A stretch of 64,000 nucleotides of DNA from Anabaena sp. WA102. Its GTDB lineage: Bacteria; Cyanobacteriota; Cyanobacteriia; Cyanobacteriales; Nostocaceae. The translations under genes were made by a program, and so were the position numbers. The stretch is from the NCBI RefSeq assembly GCF_001277295.1, contig NZ_CP011456.1, positions 2,232,001-2,296,000 of the forward strand, in the 5' to 3' direction. The notes under the pieces were generated by a model. It saw nothing but the letters and a program-made list of their open reading frames with translations, made no database searches and was not told the DNA's origin. Shown one piece after another: positions 9,586 to 19,140 of this stretch (position 1 is the stretch's first letter; the number at the start of each line of letters is the position of its first letter).

Positions 9586-9727
9586 AATTATGTTGGTGGT
9601 TGAAAAGCCTATATATATGGGCGCACACTTTCCCACCTATAACATAAGGATAACTCAAGACTTGAGCTTTGTCAAGCCTAAATTGTCAGAATCAGGATGT
9701 CCAGGATTTGAGGATTGACAGGATAAA
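9586..9727. repeat. Tandem duplicate of the right arm
   Basis: Starts AATTATGTTGGTGGTTGAAA, offset by 175 bp from the first copy that starts at 9411. It has the same order of blocks (CTATATATATGGGCGCACAC, then GTCAGAATCAGGATGTCCAG, then ATTGACAGGATAAA) but lacks the GAGCGAAGTCGAAG insert. Confidence 0.8.
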
Positions 9728-9907
9728 TTTTAACCTCTTACCTTTGCGTCTTTGCGCCTTTGCGTGAGACTAAAATTCCTACCCTTAATCAGCAACGCTT
9801 TTTTCTGAATCAGGTTTTTTTAACCTCTTACCTTTGCGTCTTTGCGCCTTTGCGTGAGACTAAAATTCCTACCCTTAATCAGCAACGCTTTTTTCTGAAT
9901 CAGGTTT
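9728..9907. repeat. 90-bp tandem duplication
   Basis: Two almost perfect 90-bp copies. TAACCTCTTACCTTTGCGTC begins at 9731 and again at 9821. The unit includes TTTGCGCCTTTGCGTGAGAC, a dispersed cyanobacterial motif seen in other gaps here. The right copy supplies the last codons and stop of the CPBP protease gene. Confidence 0.9.
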
Positions 9908-10754
9908 TATGTTCAAATTCTATACTCTTCCCTGTCACCTGCTGTTTACTCCCTATCCACCAAGCCAAACCACCCATAAATAATACCCCCATAACTCCCT
10001 GTAAAGGATTATTATTCACACCAGTCACCCAGTCAGGAACTTGTCCCGAATATTTAGTTAATTGCCCGACATTAATGATATAATAACCCCAAACCAACCC
10101 ACCATGTAAACCAATAGGTAAACCCAAACGTCCCCTTCTCCAACGTTTTCCCCATACCTGCGTTAAGCCCAACAACACCAAAGCCGGAAACTGGGGTAAA
10201 GTATGAATAATTGCCTCCAAAGGTTTAATAAAATGGGATACAGCAAATAAAATTGCATCTATCCAGAGAGCGATATTTAATTTATAATCTCGTTGTAACT
10301 CATCCAATAACCAACCCCGAAATAATAATTCTTCTGCAAAACCCACCCCAAAACCAACTAATAAACCTTCTAAAATTATTCTCCCTAAAAATACTTGTGG
10401 TTGTTGCCATATCAACCAACCCAGTACACCTTCTAAACCAAATAAAACTAAAACAGTAGTTAGTCCAATAGCCAACCCCTGCAACACATTCACCCCATTA
10501 AGACGCGTAAATTCTAAACCATAATGGCTGAATATTTTTGGTTGTTGATAAACTTGCTTACCCCAAATATTCAGCAGAAAAATAAACTCTACATATAATA
10601 TCACCAGCGTCAAAATACTTTCTAAATTAGTATCTTTGACTAGCAAATAAATTGGTACAGCTAGGGGTAGCCATAAAAACAGTAAGGCCAGTATAAAACA
10701 AACTAGCCTCACAGGAACGGGGTATTGGGTAAGTTGAGTGAGATTAATTTTCAT
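9900..10754 (-). CDS. CPBP-family intramembrane metalloprotease
   Basis: A 284-residue polytopic membrane protein with the CPBP (Abi/CAAX protease-like) signature. EELLFRGWLLDEL carries the EExxxR motif near residue 150, HFIKP lies about 35 residues later, and HGGLVWGYYIINVG comes near the end. These would form a membrane-embedded metal site. The substrate is unknown; plant and cyanobacterial relatives are linked to membrane-protein turnover or prenyl-protein processing. ATG at 10754 (MKINLTQ) is preferred over a TTG at 10766. The C-terminal residues and the stop fall inside the 90-bp duplication, so the natural end may have been altered. Confidence 0.82.
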   Translation of the reverse strand: MKINLTQLTQYPVPVRLVCFILALLFLWLPLAVPIYLLVKDTNLESILTLVILYVEFIFLLNIWGKQVYQQPKIFSHYGLEFTRLNGVNVLQGLAIGLTTVLVLFGLEGVLGWLIWQQPQVFLGRIILEGLLVGFGVGFAEELLFRGWLLDELQRDYKLNIALWIDAILFAVSHFIKPLEAIIHTLPQFPALVLLGLTQVWGKRWRRGRLGLPIGLHGGLVWGYYIINVGQLTKYSGQVPDWVTGVNNNPLQGVMGVLFMGGLAWWIGSKQQVTGKSIEFEHKT

Positions 10755-10818
10755 AAAGTTAGTCAATTATCATCAGTCAACAATATACTGCTAATGACCA
10801 ATGACTAATGACCAAAAA

Positions 10819-11100
10819 CTATTCTTCTGGTTCAATCGTACTACTTAAACCATGATTGTTGAGGGTTTCAGAATAGAACTCCGCGTGTTCTTGAGCGCAA
10901 GTAATAACCAAAGCTAACCCGTTATGGTGAGCTTCCATCATAATACTAACAGCTTGCGGTTGGGTAATGCTATTAACAGTAGTCATTAGCACTTGTACAA
11001 CGTACTCCATCGGATTATAATCATCATTATGGAGCAAGACGCGATACTGAGGCGCAAGCTTGCGGGATGTAGAACGCTTCTCAATGGTTTCGACTGACAC
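10819..11100 (-). CDS. clpS: ClpS, adaptor of the ClpAP/ClpCP protease
   Basis: A 93-residue protein with the ClpS fold hallmarks. YRVLLHNDDYNPMEYVV holds the Asn-Asp that reads destabilising N-terminal residues, IMMEAHHNGLALV packs the binding pocket, and HAEFYSETLNNHGLSSTIEPEE ends it. It delivers N-degron substrates to the Clp chaperone in the cytoplasm. Length and ends are those of the usual cyanobacterial ClpS1. It lies about 64 bases upstream of the CPBP gene in the same direction, so co-transcription is possible. Confidence 0.93.
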   Translation of the reverse strand: MSVETIEKRSTSRKLAPQYRVLLHNDDYNPMEYVVQVLMTTVNSITQPQAVSIMMEAHHNGLALVITCAQEHAEFYSETLNNHGLSSTIEPEE

Positions 11101-11372
11101 GGTTCTTTGCTCTTTTATCGTTGATTTACTAGAATATGTTCCTGTTAAGCAAATGCTGAACAGTTATTTACTTCTGCATTGCCGTATTTCCATCTTAAAA
11201 TACCTTTGGCGTTGCTGAGAAGCTTTTCCTATGACATCATAGCACAAACACAAGAAATTTACATTAATAATTGGGACAGAAAAATTTTCCCTTATTTTCT
11301 ATCTCATCACTGGCAACGGGAATTATTAAAATTAAGGAAACTGCCACACAGAAGTCAATACTCTAGATAGTT

Positions 11373-11729
11373 ATGGATATCAGCCCAAAATTTCAACCAG
11401 GACAAATTGTATCCTTGGATTATAGCCATCAGCATCTTTATGCAGAAGTTATTGAAATCGTCGTTTCCCGACAATTGTGTTGGGTGCGTCCTTTACTGCT
11501 TGTGAACTCTAACTCAGAATTACCACTTGTAATTGATTTACAAGGTGTATCAGATTTGTTCTGGCCACTAGATTTGTTTAAACCGGCTTTAGATACAGAA
11601 GTTATTGCTTTTTTAGGGCAACTTTTTCCTAAAGAACTAAAATTTGAGCCTGATTTAGTAGCTAAACAACAATTTAATTTATTTATTCATCAACTGTGGC
11701 AAGCATATCAACAAGGACAAGAAACATAA
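11373..11729 (+). CDS. Conserved cyanobacterial hypothetical protein
   Basis: A 118-residue acidic soluble protein, MDISPKFQPGQIVSLDYS..., that I do not recognise as a named family. Its first half is rich in beta-type segments (PGQIVSLDY, YAEVIEIVV, LCWVRPLLLV), resembling small SH3-like or PGQ-type folds. Its second half looks helical (FNLFIHQLWQAYQQ). No membrane segment or catalytic motif is visible. It stands alone, divergent from clpS with 272 bases between. Confidence 0.6.
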   Translation: MDISPKFQPGQIVSLDYSHQHLYAEVIEIVVSRQLCWVRPLLLVNSNSELPLVIDLQGVSDLFWPLDLFKPALDTEVIAFLGQLFPKELKFEPDLVAKQQFNLFIHQLWQAYQQGQET

Positions 11730-11804
11730 AGAGACTTAATTGCATAGGTAATACTAGCAATACAGGATGTCAATACGCATTGTCAGTACCTTCCAGTATG
11801 AGTA

Positions 11805-12002
11805 TTATCCCCAGGTAGGAACTAACTGTACCCGACCAGCATCCATCTCTGCCATTAGTAATTCTAAAGCTTCATAGTCAACATCAGAGATATGACCTAG
11901 CTTTGTTAATTCCGAGTTAATCTCATTTTCGATTTCTGGCGTTAGCTTGCGGATATGCAGGGCTTTTTCTACCAACTGACGAATCACGTATCGAGTTTTC
12001 AT
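11805..12002 (-). CDS. Small conserved hypothetical protein
   Basis: A 65-residue protein with charged, mostly helical sequence (MKTRYVIRQLVEKALHIRKL, then DVDYEALELLMAEMDAGRVQ). Proteins of this size and pattern recur in filamentous cyanobacteria, but the function is not known to me. The ATG at 12002 has no strong ribosome binding site. Codon use resembles that of its neighbours. Confidence 0.5.
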   Translation of the reverse strand: MKTRYVIRQLVEKALHIRKLTPEIENEINSELTKLGHISDVDYEALELLMAEMDAGRVQLVPTWG

Positions 12003-12656
12003 AACAAATAAACCAAATTGCAGTTACTAGTCATTATCTAAGACAATGCTCGGTATAAAAGGTGATTTATACCTCTCGACCCTGTGATTTAGATCACTAC
12101 TAAATAATCAAGACCAGTTATTCTATAACTCTGTTTTTATCAATGACAAGGGTAAAAGTCAAGGTGGACAATCACAGAGAAATTTTCCTGGAACTACCTC
12201 CATTCACAGTTTCAGCAAGAGTAACTGCTATAGGGACAGATGATTAATCTGCATTCAGAAGGCATAAGTAGATTGTTTTTTAACTTGCTAAAAAAAAATG
12301 TATATATAATTACACTTTACCATTGACTTATGACAATCTTTAAATAAACCCAGTCAAGCTATAAAGATTGAGTAAAGAGACTTCAAACTTGTAGCCAAGT
12401 CAGAAAAAAAAGTTGATCTTTAAACAAGATGCAAATTTACACTTATAAAAGCTTAGACGATAATGTCAATATAATTCCTAAAATTTTGCGCCTTTGCTTC
12501 TGGAAGCCTCTGCACGTGACTCTTTCAGAGGAACTTTGTTAACGCGCAGCGTGTAGGCATAACCTAAATAAAATTATTGAACTCCAGTCAAAATCTCTAA
12601 TTAATGCTAGTGTTGGGGTGGTTAGCTGTAATTTATGGTAGCTAGAAGATAGCAAA
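12003..12656. other. Gene-free stretch before the radical SAM gene
   Basis: AT-rich sequence with no recognisable gene. Near 12537-12562 it carries AACGCGCAGCGTGTAGGCAT, a variant of the dispersed AGCG(CA)GCGTGGCG repeat of this genome. Confidence 0.4.
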
Positions 12657-15278
12657 GTGGCTGTTTTAGTTGAACAATTAATAACATCGGATATTTTAAA
12701 ACCTGCCCGTTACCTGGGTAATGAGCGTTTAGCAGTCCATAAACCTTGGGATACGGCAACAATCCGTTGGGTTTTGACCTATCCAGAAGTGTATGAGGTA
12801 GGGGCATCAAATTTAGGGCATATCATCTTATACAATATTTTGAATGCCCAGCCTCGCCAGTTATGCGATCGCGCTTATCTACCAGGAGCGGATTTAGCCG
12901 CCAAACTTCGCACCACGCAGACACCCCTGTTTGCAGTGGAATCTAAACGGTGGTTGACGGACTTCGATATTTTAGGCTTTAGTCTCAGTTACGAATTAGG
13001 ATGCACCAATATTTTAGAAATGTTGGACTTAGCCGGAATCCCCGTGACTAGAGAAGAACGGTTACAGGGAAATTACCCGCTAATTTTTGCCGGTGGACAA
13101 ACAGCAACCTCTAACCCCGAACCCTATACAGATTTCTTCGATTTCATGGTTTTGGGAGATGGTGAAGAACTACTTCCCGAAATTGGCTTGGTTTTAGAAG
13201 AAGGGAAAAAATCAGGCTTGAGTCGTCAAGAACTATTATTAGACCTGGCGCAAATTCCTGGTGTCTATGTGCCGCAGTTCTATGAGATGGGTGTAGGTGG
13301 GGCTGTATATCCCCTGCGTCCAGATGTACCCAAAAGAGTCCTCAGAAGAGTCGCCACACCCATTCCTGCCTATTCTATCGGCTTAGTTCCTTATGTAGAA
13401 ACAGTACATGATCGCCTCACCATTGAAATTCGTCGCGGTTGTACTCGCGGTTGTCGCTTCTGTCAACCAGGAATGCTAACTAGACCAGCGAGGGATGTCG
13501 AACCGGAAAAAGTGGTAGAAGCTATAGAAAAGGGAATGCGGGAAACTGGTTACAATGAGTTTTCCCTCTTGTCTTTAAGTTGTTCAGATTATTTAGCCCT
13601 ACCAGCGGTGGGGATGGAAATAAAAAATCGCTTAAAAAATGACAACATTTCCCTCACCTTACCTAGTCAAAGAGTAGATAGGTTTGATGAAAATATTGCC
13701 AATATCCTGGGAGGTACGCGCCAAGGTGGGTTAACCTTTGCCCCAGAAGCGGGTACACAAAGAATGCGGGATATTGTCAATAAGGGTTTGACAAATGAAG
13801 AGTTATTGCGGGGTGTAAAAACAGCGTGGTCACAAGGTTGGGATAAAATCAAGCTGTATTTTATGATTGGTTTACCCGGTGAAACAGATGCCGATGTGAT
13901 TGGCATTGTGGAAACGGTAAGATGGTTAAAGCAAGAATGTTGGGAAAAGGGCAGAAGATCCTTAAACTTCACTTTGACCATTTCCAACTTTACCCCCAAA
14001 CCCCATACTCCCTTTCAATGGCATTCAGTCTCCACAACTGAGTTTGCGAGAAAGCAAAACCTACTCAGAGAAGAATTTCGGGGAATGCGGAATGTGAAAG
14101 TAAATTTCACGGATTTTCGGATCTCGGCGATGGAAGACTTTATTGGTAGAGGCGATCGCACTCTGGGGAAAGTGTTACATCGGGCTTGGAAATTGGGTGC
14201 AGGCATGGATGCTTGGTTTGATAATGTAGATAAAGCCTTTACAGCTTGGGGAACAGCCATTACCGAAGCCGGTCTAGACTGGAAATACCGTCAAGTGGAA
14301 AATGGCGAATGGAATCTGTTTGCTGTCAGCAACAACGAACAAGAAACTCTATCACCTCTGGATACTCCCTTACCTTGGGATCATATTGATACTGGCATTG
14401 ATAAAAAGTGGCTGCAACAAGACCTACAACGCGCTCTAGAAGCTGCAATTGTCCCTGACTGCTCTTTTGAAGGTTGTTCTCATTGTGGAGTCTGTGGCAC
14501 TGATTTCGGTCATAATGTGGTTATGGCTGCACCACCCATTCCCAGCTTTGCCGGCGATTTTGTTCCCAACACCACCAAAGCCCAACGATTGCGAGTATGC
14601 TTTGGTAAACAAGGAAATATGGCTTTAGTCAGTCACTTAGATTTGATGCGTCTATTTGATCGAGTTATGCGCCGTGCTGGTTTACCCATCACCTTCACAG
14701 GTGGTTTTCATCCTGGACCGAGGATTGCTTTAGCCAGTGCTTTAAGTTTAGGTGCTACCAGTAGTGGAGAAATAGTTGATTTTGAGTTGACTGAACCAAT
14801 TGATGTGGCAACTTTTCATACCCAATTGGTTAAACAACTACCTACTGACATTCCTGTGTATAATGTGGTAGAAATAGACATTAAGTCTCCCTCCGCTACC
14901 CAAAAGCTAGAAGCAGCCGAGTATTTACTCACATTGTCTACAGCCCAAAGCGAGGGACAATCGGCACAATGGCAAAACTGGATTGAGACTATTAAACATC
15001 AAGAGGAGATTTTATCGGCACATACAACCAAATCCGGTAAACAGCAATTAATAAATCTGCGCGATCGCCTGTGGGAGATAGAATTAATTTCAGTCTCTCA
15101 CCAAGAATTGGACTCAATAGCCGTTGTGCGTTACTTGGGTAGCTGTCGTCCTGATGGAGTAATCTTGCGTCCTGAGCAAATCTTGTCTATGCTGGAAACA
15201 GTGGCAAATGTAGAATTTCACATCTTGCATATCCACCGCCAGCGTCTAGTAGTCTGTCAACCCGAAAATGACGGGTGA
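12657..15278 (+). CDS. B12-binding radical SAM protein fused to a DUF2344 domain
   Basis: An 873-residue fusion. Residues about 1-230 resemble the cobalamin-binding-like domain of TIGR03960 proteins. IRRGCTRGCRFCQPGM near residue 260 supplies the CxxxCxxC ligands of the radical SAM 4Fe-4S cluster. GGLTFAPEAGTQRMRD and KLYFMIGLPGE are further radical SAM core motifs. CSFEGCSHCGVCGTDFG near 605 adds a second Cys cluster. From about residue 645, LRVCFGKQGNMALVSHLDLM starts the TIGR03936/DUF2344 domain, which is a separate gene in many bacteria. The start is GTG at 12657. The family is typically encoded beside RNase E/G genes, as here, but its reaction is not established. Confidence 0.85.
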   Translation: MAVLVEQLITSDILKPARYLGNERLAVHKPWDTATIRWVLTYPEVYEVGASNLGHIILYNILNAQPRQLCDRAYLPGADLAAKLRTTQTPLFAVESKRWLTDFDILGFSLSYELGCTNILEMLDLAGIPVTREERLQGNYPLIFAGGQTATSNPEPYTDFFDFMVLGDGEELLPEIGLVLEEGKKSGLSRQELLLDLAQIPGVYVPQFYEMGVGGAVYPLRPDVPKRVLRRVATPIPAYSIGLVPYVETVHDRLTIEIRRGCTRGCRFCQPGMLTRPARDVEPEKVVEAIEKGMRETGYNEFSLLSLSCSDYLALPAVGMEIKNRLKNDNISLTLPSQRVDRFDENIANILGGTRQGGLTFAPEAGTQRMRDIVNKGLTNEELLRGVKTAWSQGWDKIKLYFMIGLPGETDADVIGIVETVRWLKQECWEKGRRSLNFTLTISNFTPKPHTPFQWHSVSTTEFARKQNLLREEFRGMRNVKVNFTDFRISAMEDFIGRGDRTLGKVLHRAWKLGAGMDAWFDNVDKAFTAWGTAITEAGLDWKYRQVENGEWNLFAVSNNEQETLSPLDTPLPWDHIDTGIDKKWLQQDLQRALEAAIVPDCSFEGCSHCGVCGTDFGHNVVMAAPPIPSFAGDFVPNTTKAQRLRVCFGKQGNMALVSHLDLMRLFDRVMRRAGLPITFTGGFHPGPRIALASALSLGATSSGEIVDFELTEPIDVATFHTQLVKQLPTDIPVYNVVEIDIKSPSATQKLEAAEYLLTLSTAQSEGQSAQWQNWIETIKHQEEILSAHTTKSGKQQLINLRDRLWEIELISVSHQELDSIAVVRYLGSCRPDGVILRPEQILSMLETVANVEFHILHIHRQRLVVCQPENDG

Positions 15279-16816
15279 AGGCAAGCAGGGGGAGAAGAGA
15301 GGCAAGGGGGGGCAGGGGAGGGAAGAACAGAAGTTTTTTCCGCTCATTACCCGTCAAAATAAATTTGACGAACTTCTAGTTATTGGCTAACTTGCTAGTA
15401 GTTGTCAAAAATTAGAACATTGTAGGAATTGATTTTTGGCAAGGTTGCGTTAGAATGATGATCAAGAGAAATTTTCTGGCACTGCATTGAATGACTTGAT
15501 TCACTACCTGCGATCATCACAGGAACGAAGGCAAAGATATACAGTAGATTGCAAATTAATGAGGTACAGGATCTAAATTCAAAGCCGGACAGCAAGCCAG
15601 TTTTACTCCTAACTCGGTGAATTCTGCTGTAAGAATGTCACTTCTAAGATTGTATCCCAGAGAAACTCTACTGCTGATTACAAATCACAAGAAATAACGA
15701 ATGGCACGGAAGCCATTTGGCTTTAGACAATGGAGGAAGTGCCAACGGCGAATTTATTCGCAGTGACATGATAGAATTAATGAGCTAGTAGGAGTAACTA
15801 TCAACGCAAAGAAGTGTTTTATTAAGGAGAAACCCCTGATTTATCTCGTCTCGGCATAGCCGTAGCCTGGGTAAACAAGCAATGGTGAAGCATGGAGCGT
15901 TTAACACTAAAAACTGATGGCATCGGAAAGCACTAAATCAATCTAAAAGTAAGCACAATTGCAATACCTGTCGTACTAGTAATTGTTTTGAGTGTCTAAG
16001 GGGTACTTGACTGTCCCTTTTAAGCAAGTCTTAAAGAATCCGCGTGTCTTCAGACCGCAGAGTGTCAATAACAATAGCTTTCGTTAACTTCTCCATTGAC
16101 CGATCCAAGTCCATCTCTTAAATAAGACTTGCTTTTATTGCGGGCTTTTAAGCAATTGCTATGAATGCAAGTGTGTTAAATTGTAAAAGTACAACACAAG
16201 TATTGACAGAGATTACAACCCTGCCATAATTCTTACAAGGATGACCACATGAGTTATCTGCACCTAGCTAGACTTTCTAGTAAAAACACGGATAGTGAAT
16301 CCAGTGATTAAGGCAGATTTCCCTACATCGGCAGATGGTAAACCCAAAGAGATACCGTATCTAGACGCAGAGGTTTTTTACCATGCGTGTGTGATGTCAG
16401 AAGTCAGGAGTCAGCGAGTCAGGAGTAAAACCCTGGTTGGGGATGAGTTTCATGATTAATTGATGTCCTAACTACCTTGTGTGTTGCTATATTTAGATAT
16501 GGTCAGCTTTACTTAATGAATCTTAACTTTGAAACAGATATCTACGGATATCCAAAGTTTAAATAGCAGCGTATAGTAGGGGAAATCAGCCAAGGGCGGT
16601 TGATGGAAGTTCTTAAACTATATGCAGTTATCCAGGAATAATCCGGCGTGTAAACGCAATCACAGTATCATTAGCTCTTCATAACTTTGCAGAGCTACTC
16701 AAGTTGGAATTTTTTATTACTAGTAGCGTCTTGTAGCAGCGACCGTTAGGACAAGCGGGATAACAAAGAAATTCCTGGTAATTCCCAGCGGTGCTGCCAA
16801 TTTTTGAGGAAATTGA
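15279..16816. other. Long leader/intergenic region upstream of rne
   Basis: 1538 bases with no recognised gene. Cyanobacterial rne genes are known for long 5' untranslated regions that RNase E itself attacks, and this region would suit that role. Visible items are a purine-rich G run (15285-15325), direct repeats of GTCAGGAGT (about 16402-16428) and a short frame with a good ribosome binding site (16249-16311). Confidence 0.5.
16249..16311 (+). CDS. Possible 20-codon upstream ORF in the rne leader
   Basis: AAGGA (16237-16241) stands 7 bases before an ATG that opens the 20-residue frame MSYLHLARLSSKNTDSESSD, closed by TAA. It resembles no family I know. The good ribosome binding site is the only support; it could be chance. 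Confidence 0.2.
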   Translation: MSYLHLARLSSKNTDSESSD

Positions 16817-18985
16817 ATGCCAAAACAAATTATCATCGCGGAGCAGTATCAAATTGCTGCTGTATTTTCAGAAGATCAAATACAAGAACTCGTTGTAGCT
16901 ACGGGTCATCACCAAATTGGTGATATCTATCTGGGTGTAGTAGAAAATGTATTACCTGGGATAGATGCGGCTTTTGTCAATATCGGCGATCCAGAACGCA
17001 ACGGATTTATTCACGTCACTGATTTAGGTCCATTAAGGCTGAAACGTAGTGCAGCAGCAATCACAGAACTGTTGACACCACAACAAAAAACCTTAGTGCA
17101 GGTGATGAAAGAGCCAACCGGATCAAAAGGTCCCAGGCTCACAGGTAATATCACATTACCTGGACGTTATGTAGTGTTAATGCCCTATGGACGAGGGGTA
17201 AATTTATCGAGACGGATTAAAAGCGAAAGTGAACGTAACCGCCTCAGAGCTTTGGCTATTTTAGTGAAACCAGCAGGGATGGGGTTACTGGTACGCACAG
17301 AAGCAGAAGGTAAGCCAGAAGAAGCCATTATTGAAGATTTGGAAGTGCTGCAAAAGCAGTGGGAAATTGTCCAGCAAGAAGCAGTGACTTCCCGTGCGCC
17401 GGCTCTACTGAATCGTGATGATGACTTTATTCAGCGCGTTCTTAGAGATATGTATGGTAGTGATGTGAATCGCATAGTTGTTGATTCCAGCACTGGTTTA
17501 AAACGAGTGAAGCAGTATTTACAAAACTGGAGTGGTGGACAAACACCCCAAGGATTGTTAATTGATCATCACCGCGATCGCTCACCCATTTTAGAATATT
17601 TCCGCATCAATGCCGCTGTCCGTGAAGCCCTCAGACCGAGGGTAGATTTACCATCAGGCGGTTATGTGATCATCCAACCAACGGAAGCTTTAACAGTCAT
17701 AGACGTGAACTCCGGTTCATTCACCCGTTCGGCAACTGCTAGAGAAACAGTGCTGTGGACAAACTGCGAAGCAGCAGCGGAAATTGCTCGTCAGTTACGG
17801 TTGCGGAACATTGCAGGTGTGATTGTGGTTGATTTCATTGATATGGAATCCCGACGTGATCAAATGCAAGTTTTAGAACACTTTAACAAAGCTCTTAAAG
17901 CTGATAAAGCCCGTCCCCAAATTGCCCAACTGACTGAACTAGGTTTGGTGGAACTTACTCGTAAGCGTCAAGGTCAAAACATTTATGAATTGTTTGGCGA
18001 AACTTGTCCTACTTGTGGCGGCTTAGGACATACCGTCAGATTACCTGGAGAACTAGAAAACCGTCTGCCTATCCCGGCTGCGGACATCCCAGAGCGATTT
18101 GTACCCATGCCTCAAAGGGAATCTCGTCCACCTGCACCCACTACTCGCATACCTGATATCGGTAGTGTGCCACAAGTGACACCAAAAGATGTCTATGATG
18201 GCTTTGGTGATGGATTTGAAACTGAACCGGAATTTAGTTCTCTGCATCTGATCAATCATCCTAGTTACCAAGAATTAAATGATAAGCGTCGTACCCGGAC
18301 CCGCCGTAGCCGCATTAGTGTGAATGGTGGTAACGGTAAGGATGAATCCCGCTTACCTAGTAATCCTCTAGCTTTTGTTAATGATCCAGATTTAGACTTA
18401 GAAGAACCTGAATTACCAATACCAGAAATCTCTCCCCCAACTATTAATAAATCAGGTTGGACGGAAAGACCAGAACGGACAAAGGTAAAATTAGACCCGA
18501 TTAAGGTAGAACCACCAGAGGTGATTACGGTGGAAATGTCAGCAAAGGAACAGGATACTTATGCTGAAATGGGAATTTCTCCTTTACTCAAGTTAGATCG
18601 GGAGGGAAAAAATCCTAGATCGGTGATTATCAATGTTGTGCAACCAGGACAATCACCTATTGAAGAATCTGAAGTTGTTCCTGAACCAATTGTTACTGAA
18701 AAAACACTTCCTGAAGTTGTCGCTATTAAACTACCGACATCAAAATTTGAGATAGAAGAAGATTCATCCTTTCCACCATTAGTAATATTTCCAGAATTGA
18801 CAGAAATTCTTGGAGAAAAAGCAACTAAAGCTGAAGGAAAAATAGAACCTGAGAAAGAAACTAAAGTTGAAGAAAAAACGGAAATTGAAAAAGAAATAGA
18901 ATCTGATAGTAATAGTAGTTCTATTCCTAATCGTCGTCGTCGTCGTCGTTCATCAGCCTTAGATACAGATGGTTTTGGACTGTGA
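16817..18985 (+). CDS. rne: Ribonuclease E
   Basis: A 722-residue RNase E/G. The N-terminal S1 RNA-binding domain (about residues 35-120, GDIYLGVVENVLPGIDAAFVN) is followed by the 5'-sensor and RNase H-like parts. The catalytic DNase I-like segment includes VIDVNSGSFTRS and VVDFIDMES. The Zn-link CPTCGG is near residue 397. The C-terminal half is a low-complexity acidic region. The protein ends RRRRRRSSALDTDGFGL; the RRRRRRSSA nonapeptide is the known PNPase-docking motif of Anabaena RNase E, so a degradosome-like complex is expected. GAGGA lies 6 bases before the ATG. The gene follows a 1.5 kb leader and precedes rnhB. Confidence 0.96.
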   Translation: MPKQIIIAEQYQIAAVFSEDQIQELVVATGHHQIGDIYLGVVENVLPGIDAAFVNIGDPERNGFIHVTDLGPLRLKRSAAAITELLTPQQKTLVQVMKEPTGSKGPRLTGNITLPGRYVVLMPYGRGVNLSRRIKSESERNRLRALAILVKPAGMGLLVRTEAEGKPEEAIIEDLEVLQKQWEIVQQEAVTSRAPALLNRDDDFIQRVLRDMYGSDVNRIVVDSSTGLKRVKQYLQNWSGGQTPQGLLIDHHRDRSPILEYFRINAAVREALRPRVDLPSGGYVIIQPTEALTVIDVNSGSFTRSATARETVLWTNCEAAAEIARQLRLRNIAGVIVVDFIDMESRRDQMQVLEHFNKALKADKARPQIAQLTELGLVELTRKRQGQNIYELFGETCPTCGGLGHTVRLPGELENRLPIPAADIPERFVPMPQRESRPPAPTTRIPDIGSVPQVTPKDVYDGFGDGFETEPEFSSLHLINHPSYQELNDKRRTRTRRSRISVNGGNGKDESRLPSNPLAFVNDPDLDLEEPELPIPEISPPTINKSGWTERPERTKVKLDPIKVEPPEVITVEMSAKEQDTYAEMGISPLLKLDREGKNPRSVIINVVQPGQSPIEESEVVPEPIVTEKTLPEVVAIKLPTSKFEIEEDSSFPPLVIFPELTEILGEKATKAEGKIEPEKETKVEEKTEIEKEIESDSNSSSIPNRRRRRRSSALDTDGFGL

Positions 18986-19140
18986 TTTTCATGATTTGTG
19001 TGATTTTTGTGATTGATTAATTAATTGATTAATTAATTGATTGATTAATGAATCAATCAGGTAAATCAAATCAATGAGATAAATCATAGTTCCGATTAAT
19101 CATCTACATCAAATAAATCAAACAAATCATAGTTTAGACA

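Noticed and set aside
11179..11370. 63-codon frame upstream of the 11373-11729 gene
   Set aside because: TTG start, no ribosome binding site, and no protein-like pattern; probably the promoter region.
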